A DNA stretch of 64,000 nucleotides, from contig JAMXDE010000010.1 in NCBI GenBank assembly GCA_026770025.1, positions 1,736,001 through 1,800,000 on the forward strand. The letters run 5' to 3'. This document shows positions 40,908-51,647 of this stretch, one piece after another. How positions within the stretch are numbered: the stretch's first letter is position 1; the number at the start of each line of letters is the position of its first letter. Below the pieces are notes generated by a model, which worked only from the letters and a program-made list of their open reading frames with translations, was not told the origin of the DNA and did no database searches. The stretch comes from Craspedostauros australis (Eukaryota; Bacillariophyta; Bacillariophyceae; Mastogloiales; Achnanthaceae). The translations under genes were made by a program, and so were the position numbers.

Positions 40908-42752
40908 TCATGTTGATGGGTAGGCGGAGGTCCATTTGGAGAATGGCCAGTCGTACCGAATTCCACCCATGCTAACTGAGGAAATGCTCGGATTGCTCAG
41001 GCTCTCGAGGAAGGTATCCCATGACGTCTGATTACCCAGAAGCGTGGCCGTGTCGATGCTGCAGACCTCACGACGATCGAAGAGAGCACGTTGAAATGCC
41101 GCCCGATGAGAACTCTCGTTGTACCTCTCTGGCATCCATTGCAGCTCCTTTCCGAGCGAGAATTTGAGGAATCGCTCCAGGTCGGCATCGTGGGGGCATC
41201 CGAGCGGCAGATCCAGCACCGTCTTGTTGAGCACGTGTTGATGGTAATGCGACAGCTCATCCGTCATCTCGACTCTTGTCTTCGTTGCCTGCGTACCCAC
41301 GTCGATCAGCTTGCGATTGGCGGCGGCGAAAACGATCTGATTGTACACCGCCCAGCTCATGTCGCGGTTGTTGAAGTTGGAGACGCGATGGACGTCACGC
41401 AGATAGGCACACGCATGCGGTGCGTCCGAGATGATGCCACACAACAGCTGCTGCGTGATGTGCTGCTTGTCGTGGATGTCCAAGGATCGCACCGTGAAGT
41501 TGGCATCCTGCCACATCGGAATGGTTCCGTCGATGTACACGTAGCGCGATGTTTGGGTGCCGAACGATTTGGCGCCCGCGTACTTGCTGTTGATGTACCA
41601 GCGCTGCATCAACGGCCATGGCTGATCCAAAGGCTTTCCACCTTGGTCGGGCCATTTCATTTCATTGTTGTCGCTGTACAACGCGATCTTGGCATTGCTC
41701 TCCTTGACGCAGCTTAGCATCCAGTCGAACAATCGACGGTATCCGACGACGATGGTCACGTCCCAACCCTCGAGCAGAGTTTGCAATCCGCGGAAAAAGT
41801 CGTGCCGCTCACTGCGGTACAGCCCTTTGGATTTGTCGAATAGAGCAAGGTACGAGTACGCCTCATCGCTGACGATCAAGGATTGGTTGCCTCGTCGCAG
41901 TTGATCCAACATATCCTTCACTTCCGCAATGCAATCAGGTGGCGACGAAGGAGATTTGCCAGCGCCGTCCTTGGCCCGTTTTTTATTTGGGAACCGATCT
42001 GGGTTCCTGTGAGCTGAGTAGTGCAGCATGCACTTGGCCTGGAAGATGTTGGAAAGGACGCTGAGCCTCATGCCGTGGAATGTGCCAATCCCATGGTACC
42101 GACCCCAATACATGTAGTTGTCCTCTGACAGCACCCCTTCCTTCGCCAGGTGCACCAGGTCCTGTTGCAATGTGGTCGTGGCAGTCTTTGATGGACCGAT
42201 ATGCAGAATGAATCGAGGACGGCCATTCCCAACGCTGGCATCATCCTGCGTACTTTGTGAACGCGTTTCATTTTCATCGGCTTCATCGATTCCTTCGGTC
42301 GCCCCAACCTTAGTAGCAGCTTCAACTCGCCCCAATTCTGCTCCTTCATCTTCTCTCGTGTCTCGTCTTCCTGCATGCTTGATTGTGCTGCGCGTTGCTC
42401 CCGTCGCTGTCGTCACAGCAGCATCGCCATTCTTGCCGGATGATGGTTTTCGCAACTGCATCGCAGGAATGGCATCATCATGATGCACCTGCGAGATGAT
42501 CGCGATTTGCACCAACGTGATGCATCCAGCAAGCACCGCAAAGACGATCGACAGCTTCTTGAGCCGCATCCGTTCGGAGATCGGCCACGCGGTGGGTGGG
42601 TGAGGTCCTTCGTCGCTCCAGAGTTGGGACGACGATTGTGATGCTGGCTGTGTGCATGGTGTGTGCCGGCACGGTGAGGGCTGTGGCGACAGTCGTCGAG
42701 GTGGTGTTCTTTTCGTCTTCGGCGTCTCTCGTGTTTTGGTTGTTTGGGTCAT
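40908..42752 (-). CDS. Type II membrane sulfotransferase, paralogue
   Basis: 614 aa from the first ATG (42,752, MTQTTKTRE); the frame is open to a GTG at 42,887. A later ATG at 42,569 (MRLKKLSIVFAVLAG) would put the transmembrane segment right at the start, as in the paralogue, and is equally plausible. After the anchor and a variable stem comes FILHIGPSKTATTTLQ, the PAPS loop, then YMYWGRYHGIGTFHGMRLS (the paralogue has FLYWGRYQKLTRYKGRSL), LIVSDEAYSYLALF and VTIVVGYRRLFDWMLSCVKE. The two proteins align through their lengths, though only moderately alike, so the duplication is old. A C-terminal pattern GCPHDADLERFLKFS is also shared (CPRDEQLERLLQQS). Golgi sulfation of glycans is the likely role. 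Confidence 0.82.
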   Translation of the reverse strand: MTQTTKTRETPKTKRTPPRRLSPQPSPCRHTPCTQPASQSSSQLWSDEGPHPPTAWPISERMRLKKLSIVFAVLAGCITLVQIAIISQVHHDDAIPAMQLRKPSSGKNGDAAVTTATGATRSTIKHAGRRDTREDEGAELGRVEAATKVGATEGIDEADENETRSQSTQDDASVGNGRPRFILHIGPSKTATTTLQQDLVHLAKEGVLSEDNYMYWGRYHGIGTFHGMRLSVLSNIFQAKCMLHYSAHRNPDRFPNKKRAKDGAGKSPSSPPDCIAEVKDMLDQLRRGNQSLIVSDEAYSYLALFDKSKGLYRSERHDFFRGLQTLLEGWDVTIVVGYRRLFDWMLSCVKESNAKIALYSDNNEMKWPDQGGKPLDQPWPLMQRWYINSKYAGAKSFGTQTSRYVYIDGTIPMWQDANFTVRSLDIHDKQHITQQLLCGIISDAPHACAYLRDVHRVSNFNNRDMSWAVYNQIVFAAANRKLIDVGTQATKTRVEMTDELSHYHQHVLNKTVLDLPLGCPHDADLERFLKFSLGKELQWMPERYNESSHRAAFQRALFDRREVCSIDTATLLGNQTSWDTFLESLSNPSISSVSMGGIRYDWPFSKWTSAYPST

Positions 42753-43381
42753 TTCGGTCACTTTGTGGCGTGGTTGATGATGGCGATGTTGGTGTGGCGG
42801 ACAGACGAAAGGTATCTTTGGTGGGTTTCGCCGTTTCCCAAATCGAAAAAGGAGAAATGGATCGGATACGGCCACGAATTCGCGCACAAGTTGTGGTCAC
42901 GAAATGCCCGCCGTGAATGGTCGCACCCGAGGAAGGGAAAGGGTACCCATGGAGAGGACTGCATTGACTGCGATCATCCCATGCCAGAGAGAGTCGACCG
43001 CGTCGTGTGGACTGGAAAACACGAAGCCGCGAACATCAAACAGTCGCCAACAAAGGCCAGCGTGCTCGCCTGGCAAAGACGTTCAAAAATACTATTTTAT
43101 GCCATGTAATGGGTGCGAGTCTACTTGTTGTTCTAGAGGGACGTGCCTTGGGCCTCGACCCTCGTGCAGTCGATTTTGCTTCGAGATGAAGCGATCCGAA
43201 AGGAGGGCACCATGTCTTGGAGGGGCCGACTTCTATGGAATCCCACAAAAGTTTGCCGCAGACAAACATGGCACGGACGATTGAGATCGGATTATCGGTC
43301 TGCTTTGTTGCTCGCAGGACATCTTGTACTTGCAGGCTTGCCTTGAGGTGCCAAGTCGCTGCAGTGGGCGGAGCTTGGTTC
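42753..43381. other. Intergenic
   Basis: 629 bp. The right end (43,290-43,381) is part of the block that is partly repeated at 44,488-44,705. No gene seen. Confidence 0.45.
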
Positions 43382-43654
43382 TTATGGGGTCGGGGCGCAG
43401 CCGGCGGCGACACATGCGGCCATGCAGGTTCCGAGTGCGGCGTTGCAGGCAAGAGCCGCTGCCGGTGCACCAAGGCCACCAGTGACGGTGCCGAACGTCA
43501 ATCCTGCACCTGCGTAGCATGCAACTACGACGGCGTTGCAGCCGCTTTGGCAGATCATGTAGGCTCCAGGACCGGCGTTGCTCTTGCCGAGAAGCAAGAA
43601 CAAGCAAGCAATCGAGAGGCAGACCTTGAGGGTGGGGACGAAGCTGATGCTCAT
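43382..43654 (-). CDS. Small Cys-rich secreted protein
   Basis: A 90-aa protein. The first 27 residues are a clear signal peptide (CLSIACLFLLLGKSNA). The mature part is Gly/Ala-rich with seven cysteines in paired spacing: CQSGC, then VVVACYAGAGLTFGTVTGG, then ALACNAALGTCMAACVAAGC. I have seen this Cys pattern (CQxGC...ACYxxAG...CNxxLGxCMxxC) in small secreted proteins of algae, fungi and animals, including zygote-specific proteins of Chlamydomonas; function unknown. Extracellular location is inferred from the signal peptide. A decayed partial copy lies 1.2 kb upstream of it. Confidence 0.75.
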   Translation of the reverse strand: MSISFVPTLKVCLSIACLFLLLGKSNAGPGAYMICQSGCNAVVVACYAGAGLTFGTVTGGLGAPAAALACNAALGTCMAACVAAGCAPTP

Positions 43655-45524
43655 GGTTGAAAAGTTGATTGGAATTTGTTGTTCGAAGCTGTTGTTGTGC
43701 TGTTTGGTGTGGGCAGGTCGAGAATCTCGTGATCGTAATTTATGATCTTCAAACTCATTCTCATCCTCGCATCAGATCCTTTCTCAAGGAATGGGTGCAA
43801 TCAACGATATAATACTCACAGGTGCATCTATTGCATGCAGTATGCCACAATCCGTGCCGATAGCCTTGCCCACCATCCGTACCCCTTGTTGCTCATGCCT
43901 GGACCGATTTAGAGGCCAACACCGATTTTTTTTCATTCTGCGTTGACTTCCTACCACAAAAAGTGTGGCACGTCTGGGCGTACTCGCACCGCGCGTCTTG
44001 AGCTTTGGATTTGGAGCAGGAGCGGTTCCCATCTTGTGATTCCACCTCTCTCCTCCCATGGCCTCGCAGAGGCCAAACACCAAAGCACTCTGCCTCACCA
44101 TCGATGGAATTGATCTTCAACGACACAAGAATTCCGAAAGATGTCGCAAAGTTCGGCCTCCTGAGCGAGAAGTGTATCCGTCCAGAGATCTGAGATCAGT
44201 CACGGCTGTGTTGCGGAAGAGGTTAGACTGAATCAGGCGAAACGTAACGGCAACGAAAATAGCCGTAATAAGGCCACAAGTGATCAAGCGGCTGCTGACA
44301 TTTATTCCGCATCGCCTCGCAAGCACACTCAAGCTGTTGGGAGAGACGCAGTGGCGTAATAGGTCGTAGATGGCATTCTCGGATGGTTCGGTCCAATCAT
44401 GTGCAGCAGAAGTCGACGACTCTGGGGGCTGCGAAGGTCAATTGCATGTCCTTGGTGTAGTGTTGCCATTGCATCGGTCTGATCTGCCATCGGTCTGCTT
44501 TGATACTCGGAGGGCATCTTGTATTATATTCTATATTACTTGCAGGCTTGCCTTGAGGTGCCAAGTCGCTGCAGTGGGCGGATCTTGGCAGTTATTTGGT
44601 CGGGACGCGGTTGGCGGCGACACGAGAGACCATGTCGGTGTGAGAACCGCTGCCGGTGACGGTGCCGAACGTCAACCCTGCGCTTGTGTGTTGGCACGCA
44701 GCCGCGAGTGCTCCTTGTTTGATCACCAACAAACAACATTTCTGTTTTGGAAGCTAGTGGTCGTATTAGTCATGCTATCTGGAACGAGAATTCGAAAAGG
44801 TATCGTACCGGAATGGTTTTGACCTTCAATGAGAAACGTCGTGTCAAGAGAGGGAGAGGCGACCAGAACACAACACGAGGCGGCTTCCCTTCCTTCCTTC
44901 CCACAATTTTGGGCATCAGTCTTTGCCTCTCTCTTTCGCCGAGTTGAGAACGGTGGTGGTGATGAGAAGCGAACGGCAGCACGAAACCCCGCCCGTGCGG
45001 ACCACCTGACCATTCTCAAGAGGCAAAGTGAGAGGTATCCGCGCGGTGGCATGGCTTCGTCGCCGTTGTCTGTGACGCGCACGCAATCAGAGAACGACTG
45101 ACAACAAGAGCAACAGTTCCTCCCTTGCTGACACGTTCGTGTTGTGCAGCCGCCCCGGAGAGGCCTCTTGACTGTTCGCCTTCGACCGAGCAGCCAGTCG
45201 GTCGGGTTGGGTGCTTCGGTTCTCGTAGGCAAAGCGATAGCGACAGCGAGAGAGCGAAGGATCCAAACAGAGTCGCAGAAGGGGTGTCAAAGGCAAACAG
45301 CGCTGATCGCATGTCACCCCTCGGCCATCCAGGCAGCACAGAGAGACCACAGCGCTTGCTGTTGTGTTCGCGAAGGTTTGGCAGAGCCCATGTTTCTGCT
45401 CACAATTCATCAACAACAGCAACAACAACCCAAGTGAAAAGACAGCAACGGATCTGAAGCAAGAAGCTCCAGAAACACCAAGCAACAGCAGTAACCAGCC
45501 AAACGAAAACCAAAACCTAACATC
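43655..45524. other. 1.9-kb gap holding a decayed gene copy
   Basis: Contains the promoter of the Cys-rich gene, the pseudogene at 44,488-44,705 and the promoter of the spliced gene at 45,525. Long open frames on the minus strand (44,723-45,232; 45,087-45,800) lack good starts, domains and coding-like codon use. Confidence 0.45.
44488..44705 (-). pseudogene. Decayed partial copy of the small Cys-rich gene
   Basis: A 45-bp block (44,538-44,582) is identical to 43,328-43,372 at the 3' flank of the Cys-rich gene. Similarity continues over the C-terminal coding part, with a ~40-bp deletion and many changes, and ~45 bp on the other side with a ~16-bp insertion. The signal peptide and first half of the gene are not found. 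It is a truncated duplicate in the same orientation, not expected to make protein. Confidence 0.75.
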
Positions 45525-46212
45525 ATGATGGGCGACGACGAGAAGATGATCAGGCACGAGAGAGCAATGAACCTTGCCCGCCGTTACACGGAGCAGAACG
45601 AGAACGACCTTTTGATGGTGAGTGCAGCGTGGTGCGGTGGTACAGTGCAGGGTGGCTCGGTCCCATGCGGCGCGACACTTCATGGTCACGCTGGAGAGTG
45701 GGCAGCGCGTACCCCGTGTCCTCGACTCCTTCCTCGACTGTCTGGCGTCCATCACTAACACTTTGCTTTTTGTATCTTGATTTTCCGTGTCTCTATTCAC
45801 GTCTCTTGCTTCGGTTTGGAATGGGATGCACGAATCCGATGACGCAACACCTCCCTGCCTATGGTATGGAATACGGCATCACAGGAGAACTTGTATGGTG
45901 AGTACGATCGAAGACAAGATGATGCTCTGCTGCTGCTGGCGACATGCCCTTTCGTACCTGCTCGCAATTCGCGATCCCTGCTCACATCTCCTTGTTCGCA
46001 CCGACGACAATTCGCGCGCAACAGAGTCCCACAAGGATACCGATCTCCACATGCAGCCAAAGAACTTCGACCACGACAACTGCCAGAACATCGCCAAGCA
46101 CTTGGTCCATTTCAGCGCGCTTCCTGTGGAATGCCGCAAGTACGCCGACGTCGTCGCCTACACCAAGAGCCATGACAGCGACACCTCCCATCCTACCCAA
46201 TGGTTAGGTTGA
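45525..46212 (+). CDS. Small spliced gene with a probable 13-nt microexon
   Basis: Exon 1 is 45,525-45,617 (31 codons, MMGDDEKMIRHERAMNLARR...), ending at a GTGAGT donor. A 13-nt exon (45,885-45,897, after ACAG and before GTGAGT) and an exon from 46,025 (after CAACAG) to the stop at 46,212 then join in frame, giving about 98 aa. The last exon reads MQPKNFDHDNCQNIAKHLVH then FSALPVECRKYADVVAYTKS. Skipping the microexon is also possible if an AAG acceptor at ~46,034 is used. Two Cys in the last exon are 17 residues apart. I do not recognise the family; the compact size, well-conserved look and acidic start suggest a small cytosolic or mitochondrial protein. Confidence 0.6.
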
Positions 46213-47356
46213 GCTGAAGAAGCACGGATAGTGCCCCACGGGCAGGAAACGAAAGCACTCTGCGCACAGGCAGGACCTGTTTTGTCACAGTACCGATAGT
46301 CAAATGGACACGGCTGCCAAGGGTCAGCGAGTCGCTTAAATTTTTAAAGAGCAAAGATATTCCACTCCTCTTCCAGTATGCCGTGATCCTTCGCTGTTGT
46401 GGTGCGGATCCGTGTTGGTTGGTCTCCTGTCCGTTTCCATACTGCGTTCGCTTCCTCCAACGATAATGTCGGCGCAAGATCATACCGCGCGGGGTACTAT
46501 AGATCCATGCTAGTAAACCAAATGTAGAGAGTAGTGAAGCTGCGGAAGGCATGGAATGCTATTGTATTATGGTATAATTGTGTGTGAGCGTTGTGCTGGT
46601 GTATATCTGTGGGGTGCGGTCACGTATGTGCGGAAGATGCCTGGCAACGTCAATGACAGTAACGATGAGAGCGCAGCTGCGCCTGTTGGTGTCGTCGAAG
46701 ATGGCAGGTTCCGTGACACCGCAGATTATGTGGATGGAGTCAAGGTCATGCAGCGCGTGGCGGCGACGCTTGGCTTCCCTCCGTGAGTGCGCGTGGCACT
46801 TTATGTTCCTGGGGATGTTCATGTATGTATATGGTGGTATGTGCGTATGTGCACATTCGGCTGGTGGATTGTCTGGGTGCCTTCGTGCGCAAAGGACACG
46901 GGGGAGGGCGAAGGATCTTTCTGGCCTTCGTCCTCGACTTGTGGACCCGGTGGCGCATGCATGGGGTATGGGGTAAAGCCATGCAATCTTGTTGCCTGAG
47001 AGGACACCCGGATGTGTACTTGACTCTAGCTGGGACCCCCAACGAGGCGTGAGATCAAGATATTGAGATGCAAGCTGCTGCGGCGGCTGCTTCCAAGCCT
47101 GGCGGAAGGGAGAAACGGCGGCGGCGCAGGAAAGGCGCGCCAGTTTCTTTGCCTTGCACGCTTTTTGCTTGTTCGCGAGATGAGATGCATTGTGAGGCGC
47201 GTCGTGCCAACGCACGATGGGCCATCTCATGGCCTGCGGAAGTGTGTACAAATGTTCATGGATCATGCAACGCATCGCAGTGCAGTTGTGCCCAGCCTTG
47301 TTTGCTGGAGCATGGCGGCGGGAGGTTCGGGAAGAGCGGGTGGCGAACACTCGGGC
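46213..47356. other. 1.1-kb gap with a possible orphan exon
   Basis: At 46,637-46,782 on the plus strand, an ATG-started frame reads VEDGRFRDTADYVDGVKVMQ then RVAATLGFP and runs into GTGAGT, a good donor, two bases into a codon. The peptide looks coding, but no partner exon could be fixed downstream, where GT-rich sequence follows. Otherwise no gene is seen. Confidence 0.35.
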
Positions 47357-49051
47357 TTATGTGCTGCTGGAGGCACTGGTGCTGGACTCGTCGTTGTCTG
47401 CGGCAGCATGCGAAGCGGGCATGACGATGTGTCCCTTCTCCTGAGCGCTCTTCTCGAGATCTTCCTCGGTGAGCAATCCCGCCTTGCGGGCGGCATAGCC
47501 GATGATGATGCCTCGCTTCTTGGCGGACTGGACGTAGGACTTGAAGTAGCAGCGGATCCTGTCTCGGACGGTGACGAAGGAGAAGTCAGCGTCGTCGAAG
47601 ACGTATCCGTGATCGGCGGCGAGCTCCAGGAGCCGCTCCGTGAGGCGGTTGTTGTACTGCTTCTGCTGGACCGTGTAGTTGAGTGCGGAATGGCGGAGGT
47701 ACTCTTCGCGGTTGGCGACCAGGAAGGCCTCAAGTTCTGTGCGCGGAATGAGGTGGGAATGGAATGGAGTGTTGTGACAGGGAAGGGAAGGGGAAACGAA
47801 CGAAAGAACAGAAAGTGGGTGAGATTGCGGACGGTGCGTGCCGATGCTCTGCTAGGGTCGCAAGTGCGAAAGAGGCGCTGTGATAGCTTTCATAGTCGTG
47901 CTGTACGTACCTGGATAGTTCTTCCACGAGAACTTCTTTCGAAGAATCTTCTTGATTGTGATTCCCGTGGCGATGCTGTGTTCCATGGCACGTTTGGCGT
48001 GGTAGCTGACGTCGGTGATGGGTCTTGCGGCCGCTGCCTTCGTGTTGCTGCTGCTGCTGCTGCTTGTGGTGCTGGATGGATGGTGGGCTGTCGATGAGGA
48101 CTTGCCGCTGGACCTCGACTTGGCGGTGGCTTGCCTCTTGCTGGCTGCGGTGCTCTTGGAGGATCGGAGGCTGGCCCTGCGAACCGGTCGCCCGCGCCCA
48201 CCAGTCGGGTTTGGTGACACGATTGGAGGCACATCGAGCGACGTGAGCACCGCCGATCGAGACGTTGGCGTGGAGGGGGCACGGCTCATGATGTGGGCTC
48301 GCTTGGGGGACGGATCCGGGCAGTCCATGGAGACAGCGCGGATGCGCTTCCAGCGCAACCGTTCACCTTGGCTGCTGCTTGCGTGGTGGTTCGAGATCGA
48401 TTGGCGCTGCGCAGTGGGGGACGGCGTCGCGGCGACTCTTGAGGCTGCTGCGTCGGCGCTCCACAACGGCATGGCCGGCAAGCGCGACGAGAGGAAGAGC
48501 GGCGAAGGATCGTGGAGGCCGCTGGCTTGGTGGTCGCCGGACTCGTCGCTGATGCTGTTGTGGGCATCCTCGTGATCGTCAGCGAGGCAGTCGCTGTTGA
48601 CGCGGAACTCCTGCGAGACGATGTTGGAGATGCCAAGGAGCAGCATGGCTGCGGCCTGGTTGTTGCTGGCGGTCTGGCGGAAGGACGGGGCGGTTTGGGC
48701 CACGTTTCGGGCTCTCTTCTTCATGCTGCGTTTCGTGGTGGTCGCGTTGTTGTTGCTGCTGCCGTCGGAGCTGGTGTTCTTGTGATCGATCAGAGACGGG
48801 GCTGGCTTGGCAGATGCCATGGGCGCCGGCGAGGGCGGAAGCACAGATGCGAGAAGCTCGCAGCCGTTGATCTGGGCCTTGTCTCCGATGGAGACGAAGC
48901 CGGCAGAGGCGAGGCGCGGCTGGAGCAGCGAGGGGCTCTGCGACGAGAGCGACTTCATCATGAGCACGCGGCGTCTTGGCATCAGAGGCATGCCTCTTGG
49001 TTGCGCCTGCTTTTGGGAGCGGCTTCCAAGTGCGGAGGACTGGTTCATCAT
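47357..49051 (-). CDS. Ser-rich protein with conserved-looking C-terminal helical domain
   Basis: Two exons on the minus strand, 47,911-49,051 and 47,357-47,736, with a 174-bp intron (donor GTACGT, acceptor CAG, phase 1). Start at the first ATG (MMNQSSALG); the frame is open 43 codons more to a TTG and a 5'-leader intron with GTGAGT may exist near 49,255. About 506 aa. The first 370 residues are Ser/Ala/Pro-rich with basic clusters (KRSMKKRARN, GRGRPVRRASLRSSK). The C-terminal ~150 residues look folded: ITIKKILRKKFSWKNYPELE, then EAFLVANREEYLRHSALNYT, then TERLLELAADHGYVFDDADF, then RIRCYFKSYVQSAKKRG. This may be a protein-interaction or DNA-binding domain; I do not recognise it. Likely nuclear. 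Confidence 0.68.
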
Positions 49052-51613
49052 GGTGGTGCTTCGCTTCTTGATCTTCTTGGGCTTGATCTTGTGCTCGTTT
49101 GGCTTGACGTACGTCAGATCCAGGGACTCTTGTTCGGCTGCGGTGGTGTGGACGCTGGTGCCTTGTTCTGTTGTGTCCAAAGAGACAGGAAAGGAGGAAC
49201 TGTGTCGCCCTTCTGCTCAGTACCGATAAAGTCTGAATCAAGAGCCGAGCACTCACCGGATCAATGAGGCGAAGATGTTGTTGCTGTTGCTGCTGCTCTT
49301 GTTGCTGGTGTCAACGTTTGGATTGCCGATGGCGCTGCTCTATTGCTGCTGTTGCGTTGTGTCGCGCTGTGCTGTGGTATCGAAAATTTGGAGGTGAGGT
49401 TTTGTGTGAACGTTTGGGTTGATGATGCCGATGGTGTTGGCTGGGCGCTTGTTCTTTGTCTCTCGTTTCTTGCTCGGTGTTGTTGGTGGATGTTGACGTT
49501 GATGTTGTGTTTCGACACGGTACAGAAGCGCGCAACGAGGAAATTGTGCGCTTTTCCGATCGTGATGCAGCCAACGCGGCAACAACCAGCACAAAAAACA
49601 CCAACAACAATAACACGCCTTCCCGTCGCGATACCCAGCTTCAACAATCCCAACGTGCCGATCGGCATGCAATTTGTTCTGTGAAAGAACCATCAAAGAC
49701 GCCAGATTTCATCGGCAGTACGGTAGAACTCACGTGGAATCCTACTGCAGAACACCTCAAAGACACGACACCAACGTCACGTCGCGTGATGGGATTCAAC
49801 ACACACACACACACAAGGCCGATCGATGTCGCGCAGTGTCACCACATGTGAACGCTTTCTCACCACAACTTTTCACGGTTGAAGTATGGGTAGACGGGTA
49901 CTCGCATCTCCCACCGAACACGACACAAGCCTCCTGTTCCAGTTCACATTCCTCAACACGAGTACCTCTCCCTCTCTATTACCAATACTCGTGCAATAGC
50001 TATTTTACTCCATTAGATAAAATGCAAAATTAAAGAGCGGCCATACACGCACTCTACTTGACACCGCCAACACACAGAAACACGGCAAGAGGAGGTGTCG
50101 TGATGGATGAGGGGTGTCTGGATGTTGCCGAGAGGCGAAGAGCAACAGCGAGCAAACACGAGAACGAAAGAACAAATAGGGAAGACGCCAAGCGACAAGC
50201 AAACAAGCCAAACAGAATCGTACAGCGGATAAAGCAAAGGCACGCCGCGTTACACGCTCTCTAGACACGCATGCACGACCTATGTATACTTGCATAGATG
50301 CACGCACACACGTGAAGAAAGAATCCCCACACCAACACAGATACTCCACCATGCACCCCCTGCGTCGCCGAAGAAGAAAGAACTGAGAGAGAAAGAAGGA
50401 ACTGACCACCACGGTCGGAATTCATTCCTTTTGCCGCGAGGAAGGAGGAACGATGAATGGTATCTTTTGAACGGTCGTGTCACACGAAGTGTACGCAGTG
50501 TCACCACAGTACTGCTCTGCGTAGAAATGTACGGTGATGGCATGTTGTCACATCGTGTCCGAGCGCTGTCGGAGTTGACATCCGAAGAACGCTGGTCACA
50601 GCCAAAGCACATGGTAAGTTCCACGACTGCATGTGGCATTGTGCTGCAAAACGCTCGTACAACGTGTGTGTGGGACAATTGCTGAAATTGTTTTCTTGTC
50701 GCTGTGCTCCGCCGACAAACGAACAACTCAACGTGGCGAACTGCGGCCCACAGTCGCACGTTTCGAGTCTGGGACTCGTTGTTCAGAGATACTATTGACT
50801 GATAGGATTTGTTGTGATTGGCGGATGTATGTCGCTTCAGAAGGGTGAATCGACTTTGCCAATTGCCCCCGTCTGAGAATTGACACATGAGAACCCTCCT
50901 TGTTCTTACTTGCGGCTCGTTGGCCCCGAGGCTTCTTTTCTTCTTCCTGGATTCTCACCGACTTTCCCGCCACGATCGTCACCCAACCTCGTCTTGTTGT
51001 GGTACAGATGAGTAGTAGTACGATTGCGAGAAAACGTGCAACATCAAGGGCAGAAGAGGCGCGCACCGAATACGATCGACCACACGAGCTGCGGCTTTTC
51101 TTCACACCAATCCGCCCAATGCGCTGTCCCATGCCATGCTGTATCATACTATACTGTACCACACTCTCCCTCTACTTTCGAGAATGGGGTGTACGCATGG
51201 AAGGCATCAGCAGGAAGATCTGAAGCTCTTCTATTTCTGTGGGTGCTGTTTGCGAGATTCCTTGTCTTCTGGAATCTTGCTTGGCGTGGTGGCCCAAAGC
51301 GATGACGATTCTCTGGAGGAGGCGACGATGGAGCAAAGCAGAACACCAGACGGGACTTCCATGTCCTTGAATCCGCTCGGCAGTCCTCCTGCGATCTCCA
51401 TTCTCATCTTCTGCATTCACGAAGAGCGCCAGTGTCCGAGTTCGACTATTGCCGTTTCTCACCGCATTGCGAACGGTCGTGCAAACCACGACAAACACAC
51501 CAGCCCCAAGGAGATGGCCGCTCATGATTGCTTGTATCGGCGACACTCCGTTGTTGCCCAGCCCCAATGATGCCAACTTGATTCACAGCGCCAACATGGG
51601 CGGATCATCGCCG

Positions 51614-51616
<3 letters not shown>

Positions 51617-51646
<30 letters not shown>
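51617..51646. repeat. (AG)15 microsatellite
   Basis: Uninterrupted AG dinucleotides over about 30 bp. Confidence 0.95.

Positions 51647-51647
<1 letters not shown>

Noticed and set aside
47063-48097. 344-codon plus-strand frame rich in Val, Gly and Leu
   Set aside because: Crosses both exons and the intron of the minus-strand gene; it is the mirror of a spliced gene.
50527-50613. ATG-started 29-codon segment ending at GTAAGT
   Set aside because: The nearest in-frame downstream exon gives only ~43 residues with a quick stop; too little to call a gene.
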